A stretch of DNA of 39,762 nucleotides from NCBI GenBank assembly GCA_023391635.1, contig JAEWAQ010000008.1, positions 1 to 39,762 of the forward strand. The letters run 5' to 3'. Under the pieces are notes generated by a model. It saw only the letters and a list, made by a program, of their open reading frames with translations. It did no database searches and was not told the origin of the DNA. A program made the position numbers and the translations under genes. How positions within the stretch are numbered: position 1 is the first letter of the stretch; every line of letters begins with the position of its first letter. The stretch is from Bacillota bacterium. Its GTDB lineage: Bacteria > Bacillota > Bacilli > Paenibacillales > Paenibacillaceae. Positions 32,836 through 39,762 of the stretch are shown here, one piece after another.

Positions 32836-33208
32836 ACTAAACGAATGCTGTTCCTCGTCCGTCAATTTGAACGAAAAGTCGTACAAATGAGCTCGCGAAA
32901 CGGTCTATCGTAGCATTATTATACGAATAATCGTACGAAATCTCTCCAGAAAGCGTCCGCTGAAAAGATTTTGTATGACGAATCACATAAATGAATACGT
33001 AAAAGGGTTTGACGCGACGTATCTGTACGAATAATCGTACAAATTTCGCATGAGCTTCCCGCACGGCAGCTCCACGTGTGTCTGCCGGAGTACGTCGATA
33101 GGAGATGAAGCAAAAGTAGCTATTTGACAGAGTGCCGCTGCACCCGTACAGTGTGTGTAGGCAGACAGCACATAGACGACCATGAGCGGTCGAAGAGAGG
33201 GATACGGG
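32836..33208. other. 373-bp AT-rich intergenic region upstream of the ribokinase-like gene
   Basis: No gene is supported. It is clearly more AT-rich than its neighbours and contains repeated TCGTAC-type palindromes (32879-33044). It should also contain the promoter of the PfkB gene, which I could not place with confidence. Confidence 0.6.
32879..33044. repeat. Three TCGTAC-type repeats, two with full palindromes
   Basis: TACGA-ATAA-TCGTA at 32922-32935 and GTACGA-ATAA-TCGTAC at 33025-33040 are near-identical palindromes 103 bp apart. TCGTACAAAT occurs identically at 32879-32888 and 33035-33044. They may be operators read by one regulator, or copies of a small dispersed palindromic element. 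Confidence 0.6.
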
Positions 33209-34105
33209 ATGAAGATCGTGGTAATCGGCAGCGCGAATATGGATATGGTGATGAATACAAGCAAAATACCGGAAGCGGGAGAGACGATCCAGGGCAGCGG
33301 CTTCTTCCTGATGGGCGGGGGCAAGGGGGCCAACCAGGCGGTTGCCGCCGCGAGAATGGGCGCGGATACGCAGATGATGGGCAAAGTCGGGGACGATCTG
33401 TTTGGCCGGTCCATCCGGGAGAGTCTGGCCGGCTTCGGAGTGCGGCTGGATTGTCTGGCGACCGAGACCGGCGTGACGACAGGGGTAGCCGACATCACGG
33501 TGCACGAAGGCAACAACCGTATCATTCTCGATCCGGGAGCCAACGGCCGGGTAACGCCGGCGTACGTCGAGCAATACGAAGCGGAAATCCTGTCGGCGTC
33601 GGCGATCATGCTGCAGCTGGAAATCCCGCTGGAGACGGTCTATCGCGTCATTGAGATCGCGAAGGGCATAGTGCCGATCTTCCTCAACCCGGCGCCGGCC
33701 GCGCCGCTTGACGACGAGGCGCTGAGCGGGATCGACTACTTCACGCCGAACGAGATCGAATGCCGACTATATACGGGCGTCGTGATCGAGAGCGCGGAGG
33801 ATGCCTTCGTCGCGATCGAGCGGCTGCGCGGCAAGGGCATCCGCTATCCGATCATCACCATGGGCGACAAAGGCGTGGCTTACTTCAACGGCGAAAAGTC
33901 GGTGCATAAGGAGAGTCGCAAAGTGGCCGCGATCGACACGACCGCCGCGGGCGACACTTTCTCCGGCACGCTCGCGGCGATGATCGTCTCCGGCAGGTCG
34001 CTGGACGAGGCGGTCGAGATCGCCCAGCGTGCCGCGGGCATCTCGGTCACCCGCGCAGGGGCGCAGGCTTCGATTCCGGCGTTAGCGGAAGTGCTGCCGG
34101 AATAA
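33209..34105 (+). CDS. rbsK: PfkB-family carbohydrate kinase, ribokinase-like
   Basis: 298 residues. It phosphorylates a sugar, probably ribose at O5, using ATP. PfkB signature 1 is at 36-50 (GGGKGANQAVAAARMG), signature 2 DTTAAGDTFSG includes catalytic D249, and NPAPAAPLD and the TPNEIE strand match ribokinases closely. The ATG at 33209 follows GAGAGGG; an in-frame ATG at 33182 has no ribosome site. It stands alone with no ribose transporter next to it, so the true sugar may differ. Confidence 0.85.
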   Translation: MKIVVIGSANMDMVMNTSKIPEAGETIQGSGFFLMGGGKGANQAVAAARMGADTQMMGKVGDDLFGRSIRESLAGFGVRLDCLATETGVTTGVADITVHEGNNRIILDPGANGRVTPAYVEQYEAEILSASAIMLQLEIPLETVYRVIEIAKGIVPIFLNPAPAAPLDDEALSGIDYFTPNEIECRLYTGVVIESAEDAFVAIERLRGKGIRYPIITMGDKGVAYFNGEKSVHKESRKVAAIDTTAAGDTFSGTLAAMIVSGRSLDEAVEIAQRAAGISVTRAGAQASIPALAEVLPE

Positions 34106-34123
34106 AGGGATAACATTATTCCG
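34098..34123. terminator. Small hairpin overlapping two convergent stop codons
   Basis: CGGAATAA / TTATTCCG form an 8-bp stem with a 10-nt loop, and both stop codons (PfkB kinase and sensor kinase) are in the arms. It is a weak bidirectional terminator at best. Confidence 0.4.
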
Positions 34124-36416
34124 TCCCGGTCCTGTCGAGCGTGGAAGGCGCGTCGAGCGGCAAGCGGATCTCCACTTCGGTGCCAACGCCCATCTGGCTG
34201 CTAATAGCCATGTTCCCTCGATGATTCGCGATGATCCGCTGCGAGACCATCAGACCGAGGCCGTTGCCGGAAGATTTGCTGGTGAAGAACGGCTCGCCCA
34301 GATGCGCCATATTTTCCTCCGGAATGCCGCAGCCTTGGTCGCGGATTCGCACAAGGATACGCTTGTCCTCCGGCAAATACCGCAATTCGGCAGTGATCGT
34401 CCCGCCTTCCGGCATCGCTTCGACGCCGTTCTTCAGCACATTGATGAATACTTGCTTCAGCTGATTCGGATCGCAGTTGATTTCGGGCAAGTCCGCATCG
34501 GCAAGCAAGTCGATGCGGACTTCGCTCAGATGCGCAAGCGGACCGAGCAGCAACACGACATCGGACAGCAGCGTTTTCGGATCGGCCAGCTCAAATTGTA
34601 CGGCTTGCGGCTTGGCCAGCACGAGAAACTCGCTAACAATCAGATTGATGCGGTCGAGCTCGGACAGAATAACGTCAAGCTGCGAGGTGACGAGCTTGCC
34701 GGTCTGTCGCTGCAGCTGCACGAATCCTCTCACCGTCGTCAACGGATTGCGGATTTCATGCGCGACGCCCGCCGCGAGCTGCCCGATCACGGACAGCTTC
34801 TCCGAGCGGCGGACCGCTTCTTCGGCGTGCTTGCGGAGCGTAATGTTGCGAGCAATCTCCGCGACTGCCGTGATGTTGCCGTCGGCATTGCGGATTGGCG
34901 AAACGGTAATGCTCACGTCCACCGATTCGCCGTGCTTCGTCAATCGTACCGTCTCGTGGTTCGCGACCGATTCGCCCAGCACGATACGGCGGCGAATATC
35001 ATCGTACTCTTGCCGCGTCTTCTCCGTCACATGACCGAGTAGCTGCCCGAATACCTCCTCGCCCCGCCACCCGAACATTTTCTCGAACGCCTGATTGATC
35101 CAGGTGATGCGTCCGTCCAGGTCCGTGACGTGGATGGCGTCCGAAGTGTGACCGACGAACGATTCCAGAAATTCTTTCGTATCCCGCAGCTCTTCCGCCG
35201 TGTCATTCAGCTTGCCCGTATACATGCGGAGGCTGCTCGCCATCGTATTGACATGCGCGGACAGGAGCCCAAGCTCGTCGCGGCTCCGCACCGCAATCGG
35301 ACTGTCGAAGCGGCCTTGGGCGATCTCGTCGACGCGGTGAACAATTTCGCGGAACGGCCGGATGAGCCATCCGGAGATGAAGTAGCTGGCGGCCCAAGCG
35401 GCCACGATCAGCCCGATCGAGATCATCGTGAGCGTAAACAACTGCTTGCGCAGCGTGTGCTCGATCATCCCGTAATCGAAGACGACGCCGACCACGTAGG
35501 AGATGTCTTCGCCGAGCGGAACGAAGCTCTTGAGTATGCGCTTGCCGTCGCTTTTGTCCGATCGGGTCGCGACATCCCCGGTATCGGCCGCTTGGCGAAC
35601 CAGTGCCACGTCCAACTCTTCATTCCCGTAATCGTAGTCGCCGAACACGATGTCCCGCACATCGAGGTTAAGCACGGGCTTGCCATTCTTCTCTTTCATG
35701 ATCAGAGGCTTGCCGAAAAACTCGGGATCGAACCCGGTCACGTTCAGCAGGCCGGGATTGTCGTCCATGAGCTGCTCGATCAGCGCATTCGTTCCGTTCA
35801 CGTTCGTGAAGTTGAGGAACTTCTCGGCATCAACGTAAGGGTCGATGAGGTAATTCGTCGTTCCGTCGTAGTAGTAGCCCCACTTGTCGATGCGGTCGAA
35901 GTCGGAGCTGGAAAACTGGATCGGGCCTGACCAGTAGTTCGGCAGTTTCTGACCTTGGGGAATAGTGACGTTGTGGGAGTCGAACAGCTGATGGAAGGCC
36001 GTGTACCAATAATCCCACGTTTTGGAGCTGAGATTGATTTCCTTCTCTTCCGAAGACTTGACGGCCAGAATGTCATCCTCGGTACGCACCCATAACGTAA
36101 TATGGTCTACGCCGAGCTTGCGGCTGAGCGCCGCCAACTGCTCGTTCGTGACCTTGTCGATGTCCGGATCCAGTTCGGATTGGGCGGCGATGGCTGCATT
36201 GCGCAGATTTTCGCCGATCAGGTCTTCCATATACTGCCTGGTCTGCTCAGACAGCGAGAGCGTCGTTCCGATCTGCTTGGCGATCGTCACCATCTGCCGC
36301 TCGGCGTTGCCGCGCAGTTCCGATTCCGACGAAGCATGATAAAGCGATATGTTCAGCGTCAGGATGACAGTGATGAATAGAGAGATGAACAGGGCGAGCT
36401 TTGCTTTGATCGACAA
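34116..36416 (-). CDS. Membrane sensor histidine kinase with extracytoplasmic sensor, HAMP and PAS domains
   Basis: 766 residues. TM1 (about 8-28), a large extracytoplasmic Cache-like sensor (about 30-320), TM2 (about 322-345), HAMP (about 345-400), PAS with S-box (about 412-525), then HisKA with H553 (AAGVAHEIRNPLTTVRGF) and HATPase (DPNQLKQVFINVLKNGVEAM; GCGIPEENM; GNGLGLMVS). The HisKA/HATPase part resembles the sporulation kinases KinB/KinE of Bacillus, which feed Spo0F; no response regulator is adjacent. TTG start with GGAGG nine bases upstream. It lies 48 bp downstream of the AraC gene on the same strand and may share its transcript. Confidence 0.87.
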   Translation of the reverse strand: MSIKAKLALFISLFITVILTLNISLYHASSESELRGNAERQMVTIAKQIGTTLSLSEQTRQYMEDLIGENLRNAAIAAQSELDPDIDKVTNEQLAALSRKLGVDHITLWVRTEDDILAVKSSEEKEINLSSKTWDYWYTAFHQLFDSHNVTIPQGQKLPNYWSGPIQFSSSDFDRIDKWGYYYDGTTNYLIDPYVDAEKFLNFTNVNGTNALIEQLMDDNPGLLNVTGFDPEFFGKPLIMKEKNGKPVLNLDVRDIVFGDYDYGNEELDVALVRQAADTGDVATRSDKSDGKRILKSFVPLGEDISYVVGVVFDYGMIEHTLRKQLFTLTMISIGLIVAAWAASYFISGWLIRPFREIVHRVDEIAQGRFDSPIAVRSRDELGLLSAHVNTMASSLRMYTGKLNDTAEELRDTKEFLESFVGHTSDAIHVTDLDGRITWINQAFEKMFGWRGEEVFGQLLGHVTEKTRQEYDDIRRRIVLGESVANHETVRLTKHGESVDVSITVSPIRNADGNITAVAEIARNITLRKHAEEAVRRSEKLSVIGQLAAGVAHEIRNPLTTVRGFVQLQRQTGKLVTSQLDVILSELDRINLIVSEFLVLAKPQAVQFELADPKTLLSDVVLLLGPLAHLSEVRIDLLADADLPEINCDPNQLKQVFINVLKNGVEAMPEGGTITAELRYLPEDKRILVRIRDQGCGIPEENMAHLGEPFFTSKSSGNGLGLMVSQRIIANHRGNMAISSQMGVGTEVEIRLPLDAPSTLDRTGTE

Positions 36417-36464
36417 GGTCGTCGGCCTCCGGGATAGTAATAGGGATGATCTCGCGCGGATCGC

Positions 36465-37379
36465 TCACGGATCGGTGCGCCTGGATGCGGCGTGTACGGT
36501 CCGGGCATATTCGGACGGCGACATGCCGGCATGCTTCCTGAATTCCCGGGAGAAGTAATGAATGCTGGCGTAACCGAGTTTGGCCGCGATTTCGGTAAAA
36601 TTGTATTTGTGCTCGCGGATGAGCGTCTTGGCTTCCTCGAACTTCAACTGCTTATAGTACTCCATGACTCCCGAACCGAGACGCGCATGGAAGATATCCT
36701 TGAGCCTGGTCTTGCCGAGATGGAATTGGGCGCACACTTGATCGAGCGTCAGCGCAGCGGCCAGGTTCTCCTGCAAATATTGCACGACGCGGTCCGCCAG
36801 TTCCTGTTCAAAATTTGCCTTGTTCGCTGACGTCAGTCTTGGCGCCTGCTGGCGGGAGTCCGACCTGTGAAACGAACGGACGAGGCTGATCAGCAGCATT
36901 TCCAGATGGATCTTGACGAGCTGTTCTCCCGCGAACGGCGCATCCGGGTTGCGGACAAGCGTGTGGTCGGCGTGATTGTCGTAGGGAGGCAGGAACGTCT
37001 GAAATCCTTCCTGGAGCGCCTGGGACAAGAATCGGCGGTCTTGGTCTCCGAGCATGAGCACTTTATGGCGAAATTGCGTCATGACCGGGGAGGCGCATTC
37101 GAACGAGACGACGATCAAGTTCGGCGGCTTGTGGTGCGGCAGCACCCGCACCGTGTGGAACTCGTCCGGCTGATGGAAAATAATGTTCCCTTGTCCCAGC
37201 TCGAAGGTCATTTCGTCGGCTTGCACCTGCACTTGCCCCTTGTCCACATAGAGGAACTCCCAGAAGTCGTGGTGTTCTCCTTCGAATACGAACCCGTTCG
37301 CATACTCGAAATAGTGAAAGGAAATAAGCTGATCGATCGAGACGGAGGGCAAGAGCGGCGTTCGGGCGAACTTTGTCAT
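36465..37379 (-). CDS. AraC-family regulator with cupin sensor domain
   Basis: 304 residues. An N-terminal cupin (GEHHDFWEFLYVDKGQVQVQ; GNIIFHQPDEFHTV) is followed by C-terminal AraC HTH motifs (LTLDQVCAQFHLGKTRLKDIF; FTEIAAKLGYASIHYFSREF). It is divergent from the sugar isomerase/oxidoreductase operon and probably its activator. The frame extends to 37445, but an extended -10 lies at 37432-37424, so starts at 37433 or 37445 would be upstream of the transcript. ATG 37379 with GGAAAGGA is preferred. Confidence 0.87.
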   Translation of the reverse strand: MTKFARTPLLPSVSIDQLISFHYFEYANGFVFEGEHHDFWEFLYVDKGQVQVQADEMTFELGQGNIIFHQPDEFHTVRVLPHHKPPNLIVVSFECASPVMTQFRHKVLMLGDQDRRFLSQALQEGFQTFLPPYDNHADHTLVRNPDAPFAGEQLVKIHLEMLLISLVRSFHRSDSRQQAPRLTSANKANFEQELADRVVQYLQENLAAALTLDQVCAQFHLGKTRLKDIFHARLGSGVMEYYKQLKFEEAKTLIREHKYNFTEIAAKLGYASIHYFSREFRKHAGMSPSEYARTVHAASRRTDP

Positions 37380-37423
37380 CGACTGGCGGCCGTCCTTTCC
37401 GAGAAGATGCTGCTTATGACTAA

Positions 37424-37432
37424 ATTGTAGCA
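37424..37432 (-). promoter_or_regulatory. Extended -10 promoter of the AraC gene
   Basis: TG-C-TACAAT on the minus strand is an extended -10 and needs no strong -35. It decides the choice of the downstream ATG at 37379. Confidence 0.5.
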
Positions 37433-37499
37433 TACGGGAAGCCAATACCGTGCAAATATTCCGGCTGAATGGATAAATACGAGCCAGGGACGGTTCTTA

Positions 37500-37505
37500 T
37501 ATAAT
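37500..37505 (+). promoter_or_regulatory. -10 box of the sugar isomerase operon
   Basis: Consensus TATAAT with ATACGA where the -35 should be. A perfect -10 without a -35 suggests dependence on an activator, probably the divergent AraC protein. Confidence 0.5.
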
Positions 37506-37537
37506 GGGCTTTAATACGAGGACAGGAGCTGGTGGGC

Positions 37538-38383
37538 TTGAAGAAAGGGATTAACGCATGGTCTTTTCCGGATGAGCTGTCGGTTGCCGGGTGTTTGGAG
37601 TTGGCGAAGGACGCGGGATTTGACGGTTTCGAGCCGGCGCTGGGCGAGAAAGGCGAGCTAAGCCTCGAGAGCACGGAAGCTGAAATCCGCGGCATTCGGG
37701 GGCGTGCGGACGAAATCGGGATCGAACTGTCCAGCCTGGCCAGCGGCTTGTATTGGGATTATCCGCTGACGAGCCTGGACGCGAAGGTGCGGGCCAAGGC
37801 GCAGGATATCGTGAAAAAGCAGCTGGAGACGGCGGCAATCCTGGGCGTAGATACGATTCTGGTCGTTCCGGGCGCGGTAGGCGTGGACTTCATACCGGGC
37901 GCGCCGGTCGTGCCGTATGACAAGGCGTACGATCATGCGCTGGAGGCGTTGTCGCGGCTTGCGAAGGATGCCGAAGCGTGCGGCGTATCGATCGGCATCG
38001 AGAATGTGTGGAACAAGTTCCTGCTGTCCCCGCTGGAAATGCGCGATTTCATCGACAAGATCGGCTCCCCGAACGTGGGTGCTTATTTCGATGTGGGCAA
38101 TGTGGTATACGCCGGCTATCCGGAGCATTGGATTTCCATTCTCGGCAGCCGGATCAAGAAGGTGCACTTCAAGGACTATCGCCGCGATGCGGGCGGACTG
38201 CACGGGTTCGTCGACCTGCTGGCCGGGGATGTGGATTATGAAGCGGTCGTGGCGGCGCTGGGCGCGATCGGGTATGACGGCTATGTCATCGCCGAGATGA
38301 TTCCGAAGTACAGACAGCACACGAAGCAGATCGTCTACAACACGTCGGGCGCCATGGATGCGATTCTGGGGAGGAAAGCGTAA
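37538..38383 (+). CDS. Sugar phosphate isomerase/epimerase (xylose-isomerase-like TIM barrel)
   Basis: 281 residues, AP-endonuclease-2-type barrel. The four metal ligands are visible: E155 (IGIENVWN), D185 (YFDVGN), H210 (KVHFKD) and E253 (VIAEM). Members isomerise or epimerise keto sugars or act on inositol-type substrates. The TTG at 37538 has AGGAG nine bases upstream; the GTG at 37532 would be only three bases away. The stop overlaps the next start (TAATG). Pairing with a Gfo/Idh/MocA enzyme suggests an oxidation plus isomerisation route for a sugar or polyol. Confidence 0.85.
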   Translation: MKKGINAWSFPDELSVAGCLELAKDAGFDGFEPALGEKGELSLESTEAEIRGIRGRADEIGIELSSLASGLYWDYPLTSLDAKVRAKAQDIVKKQLETAAILGVDTILVVPGAVGVDFIPGAPVVPYDKAYDHALEALSRLAKDAEACGVSIGIENVWNKFLLSPLEMRDFIDKIGSPNVGAYFDVGNVVYAGYPEHWISILGSRIKKVHFKDYRRDAGGLHGFVDLLAGDVDYEAVVAALGAIGYDGYVIAEMIPKYRQHTKQIVYNTSGAMDAILGRKA

Positions 38384-39402
38384 TGCTCAAGATCGGACTG
38401 ATCGGACTCGGCTTTATGGGCAACACCCATTTGGAAAATTACTTGCGGCTGGAGAAAGAAGGCGTGCCGGTGAAGCTGGTCGCGCTGTGCGACATGGATC
38501 CGGAGAAGCTGAAAGGCTCATCGCAGGCCGGCAATATCGAGACGGTGTCGGGCAGTGTCGATTTCTCGCAGTTCAATCGTTATACGAGCGTGGACGAGAT
38601 GTTGGCTAGCGAACAGCTGGACGCCGTCGACATCACGCTGCCGACATTCTTGCATGAGCAAGTGGCCGTGCAATGCCTGAACAGCGGGCTGCACGTGCTG
38701 TGCGAGAAGCCGATGGCGCTGACCGCGGCTTCGTGCGATAACATGATCCAGGCGGCGGTGCGTAACGGTAAGCAGCTGTTGATCGGGCAATGTCTGCGGT
38801 TCTGGCCGGCTTATGTTTATTTGAAGGAAACGGTGGAGAGCGGCAAGTTCGGGCAAGCGACAAGCGGCTCTTTCTTCCGCGGCGGCGGTACGCCGACTTA
38901 CGGTCCGTGGCTGCTGCAGAAAGAGAAGAGCGGCGGCGCGCTGATGGACATGCACGTGCATGACGCGGACATGGTGAATTGGCTGTTTGGCTTGCCGCAG
39001 GCCGTATCGTGTCTGGCACGCAATGTGCTGCCGGGCAGCGGGTACGACATCGTCTCGACGAACTACGCGTATCCCGACGGCAAAGTCGTCAACGCTCAAG
39101 TGGACTGGACGCTCGGCGGCGATTTTGGCTTCGAGATGAACTTCCGGGTCAATTTCGAGAAGGGGAACCTGGTGTTCAAGGACGGCAAGCTGAAGGTTAA
39201 CCCGGTTGACGGTGCGGGGTTCGAGCCGGAATTGTCCGAGGATATGGGCTATTATTTCGAGCAGAAGTACTTCGTGGAATCGATGGCTGGCGGGCGTCCG
39301 ATCGTCGAAGCGGCCGGCAGCAGCGTGAAGAGCACGATCGAGCTCGTGGAAGCCGAGGTGGCCTCCGCCGATCAAGGCGGCGCTTGGGTGAAGCTGGGTT
39401 AG
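38383..39402 (+). CDS. Gfo/Idh/MocA-family NAD(P)-dependent sugar oxidoreductase
   Basis: 339 residues. The Rossmann motif GLIGLGFMGNTH (5-16) binds NAD(P); CEKPMALT (107-114, with the EKP motif) and the DMHVHDADMVNWLFG segment (about 189-203) match the family's catalytic region. Family members oxidise or reduce a sugar or polyol hydroxyl. GGGGAGG precedes ATG 38383. Second gene of a two-gene operon closed by a strong terminator. The substrate cannot be named. Confidence 0.88.
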   Translation: MLKIGLIGLGFMGNTHLENYLRLEKEGVPVKLVALCDMDPEKLKGSSQAGNIETVSGSVDFSQFNRYTSVDEMLASEQLDAVDITLPTFLHEQVAVQCLNSGLHVLCEKPMALTAASCDNMIQAAVRNGKQLLIGQCLRFWPAYVYLKETVESGKFGQATSGSFFRGGGTPTYGPWLLQKEKSGGALMDMHVHDADMVNWLFGLPQAVSCLARNVLPGSGYDIVSTNYAYPDGKVVNAQVDWTLGGDFGFEMNFRVNFEKGNLVFKDGKLKVNPVDGAGFEPELSEDMGYYFEQKYFVESMAGGRPIVEAAGSSVKSTIELVEAEVASADQGGAWVKLG

Positions 39403-39430
39403 GGAACGGGTGCTTGTGAGCGATGCAGAT

Positions 39431-39472
39431 AATCCCGCGGATTGCGCGACTTGCGATCCTCGGGATTTTTTT
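39431..39472 (+). terminator. Rho-independent terminator with T7 run
   Basis: AATCCCG-CGGAT-TGCG stem pairing with the CGGGATT side, followed by seven T residues (39466-39472). It closes the isomerase/oxidoreductase operon. Confidence 0.9.
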
Positions 39473-39543
39473 GTCAGATGCGAAAGTAAAAGATAGTAGA
39501 ATGCTACGGGAGAAACGTTATCATTTACCTGCCATCTCGACCA

Positions 39544-39762
39544 AACCGGGTTGCAGAGCGGCGGAAGGGTTGGCAGTTGGCTCTAAGCCGGTTAAATCGG
39601 GTTGCAGAGCGGCGAAAGGGTTGGCGGCTGTCTCTAAGCCGGTAAGACCCGGTTGCAGAGCGGCGAACGGGTTGGCAGTTGGCTCCAAGCGGGTTAAACC
39701 CGGTTACAGAGAGGCGAACGGGTTGGCAGTTGGCTCCAAGCGGGTTAAACCCGGTTGCACAG
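39544..39762. repeat. 51-bp tandem repeat array, cut by the window edge
   Basis: The word TTGCAGAG (or TTACAGAG/TTGCACAG) recurs at 39551, 39602, 39653, 39704 and 39755, an exact 51-bp period over at least four units. The last units contain the 6-1-6 palindrome CGGGTT-A-AACCCG. Units 1 and 2 are more diverged and units 3 and 4 nearly identical. From 39403 to the edge I see only the terminator and this array; an ATG at 39501 opens a reading frame through the repeats but lacks a ribosome site. Confidence 0.9.

Noticed and set aside
32837..33574. A 245-codon minus-strand frame with repeated VRLFVQI-like words
   Set aside because: The repeated words are translations of the TCGTAC palindromes, and the frame overlaps the PfkB kinase gene; no ribosome site.
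34116..37379. A standard two-component pair formed by the AraC protein and the sensor kinase
   Set aside because: The AraC protein has a cupin, not a receiver domain, so it cannot be the kinase's phosphoacceptor.

Overview
The window looks like a chromosome segment of an endospore-forming, moderately GC-rich Firmicute of the Paenibacillaceae (Paenibacillus/Cohnella type). The evidence is a GerA-family germination operon with a sigma-G-like promoter, S-layer-homology and 'stalk-domain' surface proteins, AraC regulators beside sugar genes, strong AGGAGG ribosome sites and frequent TTG/GTG starts. No phage, insertion sequence, CRISPR array, rRNA or tRNA was seen.

Left third (1-11.8 kb). This is the most unusual part. 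An S-layer-anchored protein fused to a PEBP-like domain (167-2620) is followed by a signalling cluster. The cluster holds a SARP/BTAD-type regulator, a six-TM SpoIIE/RsbU-type phosphatase, a second six-TM copy that has lost all three metal-binding Asp positions, an RsbW-like kinase and an RsbV-like STAS antagonist. No sigma factor lies nearby. Beyond them are two divergent secreted stalk-domain proteins. Three promoters here (SLH-PEBP gene, rsbW-like gene, leftward stalk gene) share one architecture: a TGTAAG-like direct repeat with 11-bp period ending exactly 10 bp before a TAnnAT -10 box, replacing the -35. Winged-helix regulators of the OmpR/SARP class bind such sites, so the BTAD protein encoded among them is a natural candidate. 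The inferred whole is a surface-protein regulon joined to a partner switch.

Middle (11.8-28 kb). This part contains a heptad-repeat coiled-coil protein, a CPA2 cation/proton antiporter, a very large double-kinase hybrid (HisKA kinase, receiver and LytS-type kinase in one chain), and a TetR regulator convergent with a DrrAB-type ABC exporter (the two promoters share a 13-bp element). It continues with a gerA-type operon in the order A-C-B plus a small two-TM protein, htpG (Hsp90) under a perfect CIRCE operator, and a DHA2-family MFS exporter with an operator at its transcription start.

Right part (28-39.8 kb). Carbohydrate-related genes dominate: a YvgN-like aldo/keto reductase, an AraC regulator divergent from a GH78 alpha-L-rhamnosidase, a ribokinase-type PfkB kinase, a PAS-containing sensor kinase following a second AraC regulator, and a divergent sugar isomerase/epimerase plus Gfo/Idh/MocA oxidoreductase pair. 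The window ends in a 51-bp tandem repeat array that runs off the edge.

Many intergenic gaps hold symmetrical terminator hairpins between convergent genes, which makes transcription-unit boundaries fairly clear. All functional calls come from reading motifs by eye; no database search was possible.
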